A stretch of DNA of 64,000 nucleotides from NCBI RefSeq assembly GCF_002287175.1, contig NZ_LMVM01000023.1, positions 248,001 to 312,000 on the forward strand, in the 5' to 3' direction. Under the pieces are notes generated by a model. That model searched no databases and was not told where the DNA came from. It was given only the letters and a program-made list of their open reading frames with translations. The position numbers and the translations under genes were made by a program. Positions 50,745-60,676 of the stretch are shown piece by piece. Position 1 is the first letter of the stretch; each line of letters opens with the position of its first letter. This stretch comes from Methanobacterium bryantii. GTDB taxonomy: Archaea; Methanobacteriota; Methanobacteria; Methanobacteriales; Methanobacteriaceae.

Positions 50745-51878
50745 ATGGTGAATACTGAAAATTATTTCATACAGGGTAACGAAGCATGCGCAAGAGGTGC
50801 TATTAAAGCAGGATGCAGATTCTTTGCAGGTTATCCAATAACTCCTTCCACTGAAATTGCTGAAGATATGGCAGTATTTTTGCCTAAAGAAGGAGGATCA
50901 TTTATACAGATGGAAGATGAAATTTCTGCACTTGGTGCAGTTATAGGCGGTGTTTGGGGCGGTCAGAAAGCAATGACTGCAACATCAGGTCCAGGAATTT
51001 CCTTAATGCAGGAACACATAGGTTACGCTGCCATGACAGAGACTCCACTTGTAATCGTTAACATGCAGAGGGGAGGTCCTTCAACTGGACAGCCGACAAT
51101 GGCAGCCCAGGGAGACATGATGCAGGCAAGATGGGGGTCACATGGAGATTATGAATTAATAGCCCTTTCACCATCTTCTGTACAGGAATGTTTTGATTTT
51201 ACAGTGGAAGCTTTTAATTTAGCAGAAGAATACAGAGTACCGGTTCTAGTAATGGGTGACGAGATTGTGGGGCACATGAGGGAAAAAATTACTGTGCCAG
51301 ATAATGTTAAAATCACCCCTCGAAAAATGCCTGAAGAAGGGCCAGAAACATTCTTACCATATAAAGCAGACTCTGAAGGAGTGTCACCAATGCCCCCATT
51401 CGGAGCAGGTTACAAAATGCATATTACTGGACTTACACATGATGAAAGAGGTTACCCTGATACTTCACGTCCAGAAACTCATTCAAAACTCGTAAAAAGG
51501 CTCTGCAATAAAATACTTAAAAATAAAGATAAAATATGCAGGGCTAAAGAATTGTATACTGAGGACGCAGATATTGTTGTTATTTCATATGGTGCACCTT
51601 CCAGATCTGCAATCACTGCAGTAAAACAAGCCCGAAAAGAAGGTATTAAAGCAGGACATATTAAATTAGAAACCGTATGGCCTTTCCCTGAGGAGATAAT
51701 TAAATCTGCAACAGAAGGGGCTAAAAAAGTATTTGTTGTAGAAATGAACCTTGGACAGATAGTCCATGAAGTAGAAAGGGTTATCTGCGGAGCGGCAGAT
51801 GTGGAATTACTCCCAAAAATCGGGGGAGAAATACACCGCCCCGGCGAGATATTGAAAAGTATAAAATCATGCAAATAA
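50745..51878 (+). CDS. korA: 2-oxoglutarate:ferredoxin oxidoreductase alpha subunit
   Basis: KorA binds part of the thiamine diphosphate and 2-oxoglutarate; with KorBCD it makes 2-oxoglutarate from succinyl-CoA in the reductive incomplete TCA cycle of methanogens. The 377 residues start EACARGAIKAGCRFFAGYPITPSTE, typical of the pyrimidine-binding subunit, and contain MQRGGPSTGQPT. It is spaced 29 bases from korD. Confidence 0.95.
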   Translation: MVNTENYFIQGNEACARGAIKAGCRFFAGYPITPSTEIAEDMAVFLPKEGGSFIQMEDEISALGAVIGGVWGGQKAMTATSGPGISLMQEHIGYAAMTETPLVIVNMQRGGPSTGQPTMAAQGDMMQARWGSHGDYELIALSPSSVQECFDFTVEAFNLAEEYRVPVLVMGDEIVGHMREKITVPDNVKITPRKMPEEGPETFLPYKADSEGVSPMPPFGAGYKMHITGLTHDERGYPDTSRPETHSKLVKRLCNKILKNKDKICRAKELYTEDADIVVISYGAPSRSAITAVKQARKEGIKAGHIKLETVWPFPEEIIKSATEGAKKVFVVEMNLGQIVHEVERVICGAADVELLPKIGGEIHRPGEILKSIKSCK

Positions 51879-51912
51879 TCATATTACTAGAATAAGTTCA
51901 GGAGATGAAAAA

Positions 51913-52782
51913 ATGGCTACTAAACTAACAGGAAGTCGTTATACAGACTATCTACGGAAAGAACGGCTCCCACATATCTTTTGTGCAGGATGTGGAAATG
52001 GAATTGTTATGAACACATTCTTCAATGGCATGAACATGGCAGAATTTGATCTTGATAACATCGTAATGGTATCTGGAATAGGATGTTCCTCAAGGATACC
52101 AGGTTATATAAAATGCGATTCACTTCATACAACACATGGGAGACCAATCACATTTGCAACAGGAGTTAAATTAGCAAATCCTGACCTTGATGTAGTTGTA
52201 TTTACAGGAGATGGGGATGCTGCGGCTATTGGAGGTAACCACCTAATTCATGGTGCAAGGAGAAATATAGACCTCACTGTAATATGTATAAACAACAGTA
52301 TTTACGGGATGACCGGAGGGCAAATCAGCCCAACATCACCAAAAGGTAGTTATGGAAGTACAGCTCCATATGGAGCTCTTGAAAGACCTTTCAGTCTGGC
52401 GGATCTTGTAACTGCAGCTGGAGCAACCTATGTTGCAAGGTGGACCACAACTCACGCCATGCCGCTTTCACTTTCCATTAAGAAAGGTTTACAAAATAAA
52501 GGATTTTCATTCATTGAAGTCATTTCACAGTGTCCAACCTATTTCGGAAGGAAAAACAGGATGAGGACTCCCATTGAGATGATGGACTTCATGAAAAAGA
52601 ACAGTGTCCTGAAGGAAAAAGCTGTAAACATGAGCGAAGAAGAACTTGAAGGAAAAATAATTGTGGGAGAATTTGTTGATAAAAGCCTGCCAGAATATTC
52701 AGAAAGGCTTTGTGAACTGGTAAATGAAAAATGTGAAAATGGAACTCCCTCAGAATCAATTAAAGCAGCTTATAAAAGTTAA
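51913..52782 (+). CDS. korB: 2-oxoglutarate:ferredoxin oxidoreductase beta subunit
   Basis: KorB carries the diphosphate end of the thiamine cofactor: GDGDAAAIGGNHLIH then NNSIYGMTGGQISPTSP. An HIFCAGCGNG cysteine pair near the N-terminus binds the Fe-S cluster. The 289 residues are of normal length. It lies 34 bases downstream of korA after AGGAGATGAAAAA. Confidence 0.95.
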   Translation: MATKLTGSRYTDYLRKERLPHIFCAGCGNGIVMNTFFNGMNMAEFDLDNIVMVSGIGCSSRIPGYIKCDSLHTTHGRPITFATGVKLANPDLDVVVFTGDGDAAAIGGNHLIHGARRNIDLTVICINNSIYGMTGGQISPTSPKGSYGSTAPYGALERPFSLADLVTAAGATYVARWTTTHAMPLSLSIKKGLQNKGFSFIEVISQCPTYFGRKNRMRTPIEMMDFMKKNSVLKEKAVNMSEEELEGKIIVGEFVDKSLPEYSERLCELVNEKCENGTPSESIKAAYKS

Positions 52783-52802
52783 AAAAAATACGAGGGATTA
52801 AA

Positions 52803-53357
52803 TTGCGGAAAGATATAAGAATTGCGGGATTTGGTGGTCAGGGAATCATACTGGCCGGTATTGTTATTGGAAAGGCAGCTTCTCTTTATGATAATATATT
52901 TGCTGTTCAAACACAATCCTACGGCCCTGAAGCAAGAGGCGGGGCTTCAAAGACAGAAGTAGTTATAAGCGACAGCGAAATTGATTATCCTAAAGTTCAA
53001 AAGCCAGATATATTCATTGCAATGTCCAATGAAGCATTGATGGCATATTTAGATGACCTTAAAGATGGGGGAACATTGATAGTTGACCCCGACATGATAA
53101 AAGAAGAGGATATACTTCCCTTCATCGAAGAACATAATATCAATTATATTAAAGCTTCAGCAACAAGAACTGCAACAGAAAAGATTAAACTCAACATTGT
53201 AGCCAACATCGTGATGGTTGGAGCCATAGTAAAAGCAACAAAAGTAGTATCAGAGGAAGCCGCAAGGAATGCTATCGCGGCAAGCGTGCCCAAAGGAACC
53301 GAAGAAAAGAACATCGCTGCATTTGAAGCAGGTATGGATCTTATTGGAGAGGATTAG
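52803..53357 (+). CDS. korC: 2-oxoglutarate:ferredoxin oxidoreductase gamma subunit
   Basis: A 184-residue gamma subunit starting DIRIAGFGGQGIILAG and containing QTQSYGPEARGGASKTEV, the usual signatures. The start is TTG at 52803 after GAGGGATTAAA. It is translationally close to sucC, whose start lies two bases after its stop. Confidence 0.93.
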   Translation: MRKDIRIAGFGGQGIILAGIVIGKAASLYDNIFAVQTQSYGPEARGGASKTEVVISDSEIDYPKVQKPDIFIAMSNEALMAYLDDLKDGGTLIVDPDMIKEEDILPFIEEHNINYIKASATRTATEKIKLNIVANIVMVGAIVKATKVVSEEAARNAIAASVPKGTEEKNIAAFEAGMDLIGED

Positions 53358-53359
53358 AT

Positions 53360-54466
53360 TTGAGATGCTTCGAATACAGTGCTAAGAAAATATTTAAAAC
53401 TGAAGGCATTCCTGTACCTGAAAGCTACGTTGCAAAAAACCCTGAAGAGGCAAAAGATGCCGCTGCAAAATTAGGTAAACCAGTTGCTCTAAAATCCCAG
53501 GTTCTTGTCGGAGGTAGGGGTAAAGCAGGAGGAATAAAATTTGCAGATACTCCAGAAGAGGCCGAAAAAGTTGCAAAAGAGCTTTTAGGTACTGAAATTA
53601 AAGGCGAAAAAGTAAGCAAGCTCCTTATCGAGGAAAAAATCAATATCCAATCTGAATTTTATATAAGCGTGATAATGGACAGGTCTGCTAAAAAGCCGGT
53701 GATAATGGCAAGCACTGAAGGAGGTATGGAAATCGAAGAGGTGGCTAAAAAAAGCCCTGAAAAGATAGTTAAATACCATATTAACCCTTTAAATGAATTT
53801 TTACCTTACCAAGCACGGGAAATTGCAAGAAAAATGGGAATTCCCAATGATTTGATTTCAAAAATGGGTGCATTCATTTTGAAGTTGTTTAATGTATTTG
53901 ATAAATGCGATGCAACCATTGCAGAGATTAACCCACTTGTCTTAACTCCAGAAGGACTTATTGCAGCAGATGCGAAATTCGGAGTTGATGATGATGCTCT
54001 CTGGAGACATAACGAGTTTGCAGACCTTGAAGAAGCCAAAAAAGATGAATTTGCATATGTTACCCTTGACGGAGATATTGCAGTAATAGGAAACGGTGCA
54101 GGGCTTACTCTAACTGGTATGGATATGATTAACCTTTACGGAGGAAAACCAGCTACATTTTTAGATATAGGTGGTGGAGCATCACAGGAAAGTATTGCAC
54201 GTGCAATAAATCTCGTCTTAAGCGAGCCAAACGTCAAAGTGATCTTTTTAAACGTGCTTGGAGGGATAACCCGTGCTGATGATGTTGCAAACGGAGTTAT
54301 AACTGTTTTAAAAAGTGCAGATCATAAGGTCCCTATTGTCATTAGACTTACAGGAACAAATGAAAAAGAAGGTCAGCGTATTTTACGTGATGCAGGAATT
54401 CCATTTGAGATATCAATGGAAGAAGCTGCTGAAAAAGCGGTTGAGATCTGCAGGTCTTTAAGTTAA
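53360..54466 (+). CDS. sucC: Succinyl-CoA synthetase beta subunit
   Basis: SucC is the ATP-grasp subunit that forms succinyl-CoA from succinate, feeding the Kor enzyme encoded just upstream. The 368 residues start RCFEYSAKKIFKTEGIPVPE and show KSQVLVGGRGKAGGIKFA, AEINPLVLT and GGASQESIARA. The start is TTG after GGAGAGGATTAGA. The alpha subunit sucD is not in the window and must be encoded elsewhere. Confidence 0.94.
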   Translation: MRCFEYSAKKIFKTEGIPVPESYVAKNPEEAKDAAAKLGKPVALKSQVLVGGRGKAGGIKFADTPEEAEKVAKELLGTEIKGEKVSKLLIEEKINIQSEFYISVIMDRSAKKPVIMASTEGGMEIEEVAKKSPEKIVKYHINPLNEFLPYQAREIARKMGIPNDLISKMGAFILKLFNVFDKCDATIAEINPLVLTPEGLIAADAKFGVDDDALWRHNEFADLEEAKKDEFAYVTLDGDIAVIGNGAGLTLTGMDMINLYGGKPATFLDIGGGASQESIARAINLVLSEPNVKVIFLNVLGGITRADDVANGVITVLKSADHKVPIVIRLTGTNEKEGQRILRDAGIPFEISMEEAAEKAVEICRSLS

Positions 54467-54472
54467 ATCACG

Positions 54473-55243
54473 ATGCAAATTGAAATTATCAAGAGAAAAA
54501 CCGAGGAACTAGATGAATTAGCAGATAAAATTGAGGAACTTGGAATAAAAGTAATAAAAGGCATTCCTTTTTCGCATGACCCACTCACACATGTAGCATG
54601 TGGTGACTACGTTTGGAGTATTCCTTCAGGGGAAATTAAAAAAAATCAAAGAACTTTTATTAAATTATACCAAAAATGGTATTCCATTTCTTTACAATTA
54701 GTGGATGAATATCTAAACAAAGAAAGAGAAATTGAATTTAAAGATATTTATTCAGATATTCTAGACTATTTACAGCCAAATGGGCGTGAATACTCTACAG
54801 ATAAGAATCTTTTTATTGATAAATTTCTTAATAAGTATGACATTCAAAGAGGAATTTTATTAAGCATTCCTGATATAATAGAAGTTAAAGAGATGAAATT
54901 ACGTAAATTAATTTCAGCTGATTTTGTAGAAACTGAATTAGAGGAAGCAGAACTTCTTTTTAATCACGAATTTACAAGAGGTGCTGGTGCTTTAGCAGGA
55001 GTAGCTCTTGAAAAACATCTAGAAACAATGTGCCAACTTAATGATGTTTCATATAAACCAAAAGCTACTATCGATCCTTTAGCCACAGAATTATACCGAA
55101 ATAATCGTTTAGACATTACTGAACTTAAAAAAGTACAGCATTTAGCAAGTATCCGGAATAAATGCGATCATCCTGAAGAAATTACCAAAGAAGAAGTTAA
55201 AGAATTGATAGATGGAGCTAAAAAATTTATTATAAATCATTAA
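54473..55243 (+). CDS. HEPN-like protein of unknown role
   Basis: A 256-residue protein. The C-terminal half (about 150-256) is helical with RGAGALAGVALEKHLE and an R-x4-H motif at 228-233 (RNKCDH), a signature of HEPN ribonuclease-type domains. The N-terminal half is not recognised. It begins 6 bases after sucC but its composition and type suggest an accessory gene followed by the NTPase-TPR gene. It might be a nuclease or only a HEPN-fold scaffold. Confidence 0.6.
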   Translation: MQIEIIKRKTEELDELADKIEELGIKVIKGIPFSHDPLTHVACGDYVWSIPSGEIKKNQRTFIKLYQKWYSISLQLVDEYLNKEREIEFKDIYSDILDYLQPNGREYSTDKNLFIDKFLNKYDIQRGILLSIPDIIEVKEMKLRKLISADFVETELEEAELLFNHEFTRGAGALAGVALEKHLETMCQLNDVSYKPKATIDPLATELYRNNRLDITELKKVQHLASIRNKCDHPEEITKEEVKELIDGAKKFIINH

Positions 55244-55297
55244 ATTAATTTTAAATATTTTTATATTAATTAATTCAATATTAATCTGGTTTATAAC

Positions 55298-57436
55298 ATG
55301 TTGATATTACCCTTTGCAATTTTAGCCATTAGTAATTTATTAAACGTCATTGTACGATCTATAAATTCACTAATTTCATTTTTAATACAATATTGGGTAT
55401 TTATAACTCCATTTATAAGTGTTATAGGTGCTTTTTTGCTAAATCGCCATTATAAATTGAAAAAATCAAAAAAAGAATTTATTGAAGTTTATAAAAATTC
55501 AAATCAAATTAAAGATTCAGATTTCAATATTGCAAAATACAATGAATATTATTATAAACGTCTTGTAAATACTGAAATTTCTAATTCAATAAATAACCAA
55601 AAAAATATCCTTATTATTGGAAAACCAAAAGCAGGTAAGACAAGGGCAGCATATGAATCTATTAAATCAGTTAAAGGATTTAAAGTTATCAAATTTTGGG
55701 AAGAAACGATTAAAATTGAAGAACTTCCAGAGAACCTTTTTAAAGGTAAAATAATTATTTTTATAGATGATTTAAACAAATATATTAACAAATTAGATCT
55801 CAATCGACTGATTAAAAAGCTTAATTCAAAATCTAAAAAATATATGATCATTATAACATGTCGAAGTGGGGAAGAATATAAATCTATTAATAAGGAGTTT
55901 GGAGAGATTATAAGAGATTTCAATGAAATTAAAATCGAGGATATAACTAAAGATATTGCTCAGAATTTATCAGATGAATTAAATTTAAAAGTCGAAGATT
56001 TCGATGGAACAGTAGGATCTTTATTTCTTGGAATAGGAGATATGAAACTAAGATATGCAGAACTTTATAAGGAATGCAGAGTTTTATTCACAGTAATGAA
56101 AATTTTTGCATATGCAGAAAGTTATATTGTTACAAAAAGAACTTTAGAAGAAGTTTACAGTGAAATATTAATTAAAGAGAATATGCAAGCTGATTTTCTC
56201 TTTGAAGAAGCCATAAATAAACTTAAAGAAAATTCATTTATTTTTGAAGAAAGCGGAAAAGTTAGCGCTTGTCACGATACATACCTAAATATTCCAAAAT
56301 ATGAAATATCTTTTGACGATCTGAAATGGCTTAAAACTGTTTTATTCCAAATAAAAGATGAAAATGCATTATTTAATATTGGAAATTCATTTAATGACAA
56401 CAGAAATTATGAAGAAGCTATTCAATGTTATAATAGAGCCATAGAAACAAACTCAAAGAACGATAAATCATGGAATAATAAAGGAATAGCTCTGGCAAGG
56501 CTATCTAAATATACTAAAGCAATAAAATGCTATGATAAAGCATTGAATTTAAATTCAATGAATGATAATGCTTGGACGAATAAAGGAATCTCTTTAGCGG
56601 CACTAGACAAAATAGAAGAAGCTATTGAGTGCTATGATAAAACTTTAGAAATAAATCCCAATCATGAAAAAGCTTGGAATAATAAAGGAAATGCACTTGG
56701 TGATATAGAAAGATACGAAGATGCCATTGAATGTTATAATAAAGCTTTAGAAATAAACCCAAAATATGGCAATGCTTGGAATAGTAAAGGAACTGCCTTA
56801 GCTATGCAAGATAAAAATGAAAAAGCTATCCAATGCTACGATGAAGCCCTAAAAATAAATCAAAAAAATGATAAGGCATGGTATAACAAAGGACTAGCCT
56901 TGGCAACGTTAGCTAAGTACACTAAATCTATTGAATGTTATCATAAATGCCTAGAAATAAACCCAAATCAAAGTAGAGTCTGGAATAGTAAAGGTAATGC
57001 TATGGCTATGCTGAAAAGACATGTAGATGCTATCAAATGTTATAATAAAGCTACAGAAATAAATCTAGACTATGAATATGCGTGGTATAATAAAGGAAAT
57101 AGTTTAGATGATTTAGGAGGATATTGGGACGCAATAGAAAGTTATGACAAAGCAATAAAAATAAATCCAAAGAACGATAATGCATGGTATAACAAAGGAT
57201 TAGCCTTAATTAAGCTATATGAGTACAATGAAGCCATTAAATGCTTCGATAAAGTATTGGAAATAAATCCAAAGCGTGATGAAACATGGAATAATAAAGG
57301 AAATGCTTTGGCTATGCTAGGAAAATACAAGGAATCTATTGAATGCTATGACAAAGTTTTAGAAATAAATCCAAATCACAAAACTGCCCAAAATAATAAA
57401 ATGTTATCAATATCAAAATTTAGAATTGAAAAATAA
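55298..57436 (+). CDS. Membrane-anchored P-loop NTPase with TPR array (STAND-like)
   Basis: A 712-residue protein: two N-terminal membrane helices (about 1-48), a P-loop NTPase with Walker A GKPKAGKT at 108-115 and Walker B IIIFIDDLN at 152-160, a helical lid, then about ten tetratricopeptide repeats of 34 residues (about 356-700) with a WNNKG...AIECYDKALEINP consensus. This layout of NTPase plus repeat sensor is typical of STAND-type signalling or defence proteins. The repeat DNA also shows a 102-base periodicity. Very AT-rich codon use sets it apart from the kor genes. Confidence 0.78.
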   Translation: MLILPFAILAISNLLNVIVRSINSLISFLIQYWVFITPFISVIGAFLLNRHYKLKKSKKEFIEVYKNSNQIKDSDFNIAKYNEYYYKRLVNTEISNSINNQKNILIIGKPKAGKTRAAYESIKSVKGFKVIKFWEETIKIEELPENLFKGKIIIFIDDLNKYINKLDLNRLIKKLNSKSKKYMIIITCRSGEEYKSINKEFGEIIRDFNEIKIEDITKDIAQNLSDELNLKVEDFDGTVGSLFLGIGDMKLRYAELYKECRVLFTVMKIFAYAESYIVTKRTLEEVYSEILIKENMQADFLFEEAINKLKENSFIFEESGKVSACHDTYLNIPKYEISFDDLKWLKTVLFQIKDENALFNIGNSFNDNRNYEEAIQCYNRAIETNSKNDKSWNNKGIALARLSKYTKAIKCYDKALNLNSMNDNAWTNKGISLAALDKIEEAIECYDKTLEINPNHEKAWNNKGNALGDIERYEDAIECYNKALEINPKYGNAWNSKGTALAMQDKNEKAIQCYDEALKINQKNDKAWYNKGLALATLAKYTKSIECYHKCLEINPNQSRVWNSKGNAMAMLKRHVDAIKCYNKATEINLDYEYAWYNKGNSLDDLGGYWDAIESYDKAIKINPKNDNAWYNKGLALIKLYEYNEAIKCFDKVLEINPKRDETWNNKGNALAMLGKYKESIECYDKVLEINPNHKTAQNNKMLSISKFRIEK

Positions 57437-57444
57437 ATATTAGA

Positions 57445-58557
57445 TTATTTCCAGTTTTCTTCATAAAACCGTTTTATTTTTTCTAAAGTTTCTAAATTAA
57501 TCATTCGGCGGTATTCATTAGGATCGTTTAAATTTAAAAGTTTATAATCTTCCATATCTTTAATTATATTGAAATTACTTTTCAAATAATTCGAAAATTC
57601 AGTTAAATCCTTATTATTTTTAAAAATAATGAATGGAAATCCTGAAGTTCTAGTATCAAAATTAGAACTATTTTTTAATAATATATTTGCAAATAATCCA
57701 TCAAATTCTTCTAAATTGTAATAATAAAATCCATGAGTGTCTTCGTCTTTAAATAGATACTTAAAAGAGGGCGCGGGAAATAATACTCTGCATCCATCAC
57801 AATAAGCATATTCACATTCAAATATTAGTGTTGAATTATGTTTAAAGAAAGCTTTTCCATAGTACCCGGAATTATCTAAATAAAAAGCACAAAAAGGTTC
57901 CATGCCTCTTTCTTCAGATTCTGAAAGTTCTATTGTGAATTCAGGATTTATTTTATGATATGCTGACTTTCCCCAATCAAAATCACATTCCCAATCTCTA
58001 TAATCTTTTAATAATTCTTTAAACCTATCTTCAATTTTTAAAGTTAACCCAAATTGTTCTTCCCACATCATTTTTATGTCATTATAATCCGCAGATTTAT
58101 TGATACTCGTATTTTTATCGCCTGTCCTAGTGTAAATATAATTAGCTTTAACAGTCTTCTTCTCTTTTTTATAATCTTCAGTTAAAAAATATGGTTTAAA
58201 TCTTTTATTTTTAATTACAATAACATCTATTTCTTTTTCGCCGTATTTTAATGTTTTAACTTCTATTTCAGGACGGTTGTCTCCTGCAAAATTAATTTTA
58301 CTTAAAAAATCGGTTATATTGACTTGACTTTTTCTATTTTTTTGTTTTAATGTTAATCCTTTTATTTCACAATTTTTAGCAGGATCAGAAACTCCTAAAA
58401 TTAAATATCTATCCCCTTCATGATAACAATTAGCTAAACAAAGAATATCATGCAATAATGATGCATTATCTTTGTGAGGTTCTTGTTTAAAATCCCAATA
58501 TGTACCTTCACACTTACTTCCAATTAAACCTATTACTATTTTTTCCAGATTATCCAA
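57445..58557 (-). CDS. AlbA_2/Schlafen-like putative DNA-binding protein
   Basis: A 370-residue protein. The N-terminal 130 residues (EGTYWDFKQEPHKDNASLLHD..LANCYHEGDRYLILGVSD) match the AlbA_2 (Schlafen AAA-4) domain found in defence-associated and regulatory proteins. The C-terminal 200 residues are unrecognised, with aromatic-rich segments and a CDGC motif. It is convergent with the NTPase-TPR gene and ends nine bases from it. The function is unknown. Confidence 0.65.
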   Translation of the reverse strand: MDNLEKIVIGLIGSKCEGTYWDFKQEPHKDNASLLHDILCLANCYHEGDRYLILGVSDPAKNCEIKGLTLKQKNRKSQVNITDFLSKINFAGDNRPEIEVKTLKYGEKEIDVIVIKNKRFKPYFLTEDYKKEKKTVKANYIYTRTGDKNTSINKSADYNDIKMMWEEQFGLTLKIEDRFKELLKDYRDWECDFDWGKSAYHKINPEFTIELSESEERGMEPFCAFYLDNSGYYGKAFFKHNSTLIFECEYAYCDGCRVLFPAPSFKYLFKDEDTHGFYYYNLEEFDGLFANILLKNSSNFDTRTSGFPFIIFKNNKDLTEFSNYLKSNFNIIKDMEDYKLLNLNDPNEYRRMINLETLEKIKRFYEENWK

Positions 58558-58565
58558 AAAAACAC

Positions 58566-59483
58566 CTACTTATTCTCTTTTAACAGCTCTTTGAGTTCCT
58601 TTATTTCAGATTTCATTTCATCCACAGATTTTTCCATGCGTATTATTTTGTTTTTAATTTCATCTTCTTCCTCTTCATGTTCTTCCATAAACAAAGAGGA
58701 TAGATATGCAGTTAACAGGCTGAAAAAACCAACTCCAATGATCATCAATATAATCCCAACTATTCTACCACCCACAGAATCGGGGACCATATCACCATAT
58801 CCAACAGTAGATATTGTAGATATTACATACCATACAGCGTCCAGAGGAGTATTAATGCCCCCACGAGATGACTCATCTAAAACTAGAATAGCAATAGATC
58901 CTGCACAAATGATAATAAATAAAGTAAGAATTATATAGCTGAGATTAGTTTTTTCAATAACGTTGAAAATAGTTTTTTTACCTTTTTCAAGCAGTACAAC
59001 TATTTTAAATAGTCTCATAAAAGCCAGATAATTTGCCCATACCGGTGGGAGAATTATAAAAAAAAGTAAAGGTATCATTGCGAAAATATCGATTACATCT
59101 TCCTTTAAGTTTGATTTGTAATTTTCTGACCGTTTGTTACATATAAATTCGATAAAGAGAATTATACACACTACTAAATCAAAACCAATTATGTATAGGG
59201 AGTTTGAGTAAGATGGATATAACAGAATAAACCCGATAAGGATAGTGTCTAAAATCACCAAAGTAGATATAATTAAATCAGATATAGGTCTTAGATTAGA
59301 TACAATCCAATCACGTGCAGACCTAGATTTACGACCTACATGTCTATCAGAGCCGGATTCTATTTGGCTATCTTCCAAAATAATCTTTTTTTCAGTTTCC
59401 AGGTGTGCAAATTTTGTTCCGCAGTACTGGCAGAAACTTGCATCTTCACTGTTTTCTTTACTGCATTCTGGACATCGTGTCAT
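58566..59483 (-). CDS. Zinc-ribbon potassium channel
   Basis: A 305-residue voltage-gated-type potassium channel. An N-terminal zinc ribbon (Cys4, Cys7, Cys18, Cys21) precedes six membrane helices, with charged S4-like FMRLFKIVVLLEKGKK and the selectivity filter TVGYGD at 226-231. It ends in an acidic coiled coil. The zinc ribbon is nearly the same as in the protein at 59669. It probably conducts potassium; the ribbon may control assembly or gating. Confidence 0.85.
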   Translation of the reverse strand: MTRCPECSKENSEDASFCQYCGTKFAHLETEKKIILEDSQIESGSDRHVGRKSRSARDWIVSNLRPISDLIISTLVILDTILIGFILLYPSYSNSLYIIGFDLVVCIILFIEFICNKRSENYKSNLKEDVIDIFAMIPLLFFIILPPVWANYLAFMRLFKIVVLLEKGKKTIFNVIEKTNLSYIILTLFIIICAGSIAILVLDESSRGGINTPLDAVWYVISTISTVGYGDMVPDSVGGRIVGIILMIIGVGFFSLLTAYLSSLFMEEHEEEEDEIKNKIIRMEKSVDEMKSEIKELKELLKENK

Positions 59484-59668
59484 TTTAACATTCCTATTTG
59501 TAATGGCATGGAATTAGTTTCTTTGTTATCTATCTGTTTAAGTATAAAAGTATTGAATTAATTAAGTCTACTGCAAATTTTATTAGGTACATACAGGATC
59601 TGATGAAGCAAGCAGATAAATCTATAATTTGACACGTGAAATCATTGATTTTGATAGCTAGAAAAAAA

Positions 59669-60580
59669 TCATAATTGTTTTATTAACCCTTCAATGATAC
59701 ACTTTAATACAATTCCTGAAACTGGAATGGCGTATTCACGTCCATTACTTGAGATATTAATGTTAACCCTATTGATGCCTATAAAGTACTCCGTTTTTTG
59801 CTTATTTTCTCTTCTAGAGGCTATACCATCCCTATAAGGTTCTATAGATATAATTTTCCTTAAATCTATGTTATTAGTACGCTTACTTCCTGTGAAAACC
59901 AGCCTTTTATTTGTTAAAGTGAGCATTCCCTGATCTACAGTTCTTAATTCTTCATGAGATTCACTGTGTGATGAAAAATTTCCTACTTTAAAAGATATCC
60001 CTTTTGCAGCCCGAAAAGTTTGCCCGCCATAAGATCCTCTTGTTTGTCTAACTGCTCGAGGTTCCCAAAGCGCTATATCTGACCAAAAAAGAAAAGCTCT
60101 CTCATTCTTTTTTAAAATTACTGGAGAATTCGTATCTGCAAATGTAACTTTTCCATGTGATGCATCTACCAGCCATGAATTAATATCCTGCTCTTGCTGT
60201 TTAGCATCTGAAATTCCACCATTCGCTATATTTATCCATTCTCTTTCTGCAAGGGCTTGTTTTCCATACTCCTGCCAGACATGGTTTGATTTATCGTTTA
60301 CTCTGGTTAATTGATAATTTTTACCTTTTTTCTTGAAGGTAGATCCACAGCGTTCACATTCACAGATATGGATTGTTGTAAGTCCGAGCATTCCCTTATG
60401 ATCATGGTAACATAATGGACCCTCCCCACAAACAGGACATTTCTCAATCCATATTTTTTCTGCTTGCGGTTTTTCTTGAATAAGTTCTTTATTTTCTGAA
60501 TTCGTAAGTTTTATCCCGCAGTACTGACAGAATTTTGCTTCTTCGTTATTTTCTTTGCCGCATTTTGGACAGAAAATCAT
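59669..60580 (-). CDS. Zinc-ribbon protein with PH-like domain
   Basis: A 303-residue soluble protein with two zinc-binding parts: the ribbon CPKCGKENNEEAKFCQYCG at 4-22 and a second set around CPVCGEGPLCYHD and CECERCG. The C-terminal part (LTNKRLVFTGSKRTNNIDLRKII) resembles bacterial PH-like or short YdbT/GRAM domains. The function is unknown. The ribbon is shared with the neighbouring channel gene. Confidence 0.7.
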   Translation of the reverse strand: MIFCPKCGKENNEEAKFCQYCGIKLTNSENKELIQEKPQAEKIWIEKCPVCGEGPLCYHDHKGMLGLTTIHICECERCGSTFKKKGKNYQLTRVNDKSNHVWQEYGKQALAEREWINIANGGISDAKQQEQDINSWLVDASHGKVTFADTNSPVILKKNERAFLFWSDIALWEPRAVRQTRGSYGGQTFRAAKGISFKVGNFSSHSESHEELRTVDQGMLTLTNKRLVFTGSKRTNNIDLRKIISIEPYRDGIASRRENKQKTEYFIGINRVNINISSNGREYAIPVSGIVLKCIIEGLIKQL

Positions 60581-60676
60581 TTTAGCGCCTCCATATCACC
60601 TGAATCTATTTTTACCTTAATTTTTCCATGTCCATTCGATACCATAGATTCATCTCCGAATACAAAAATCCCTATT

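Noticed and set aside
56363..57400. 102-base tandem repeat
   Set aside because: It is the coding sequence of the TPR repeats and needs no other explanation.
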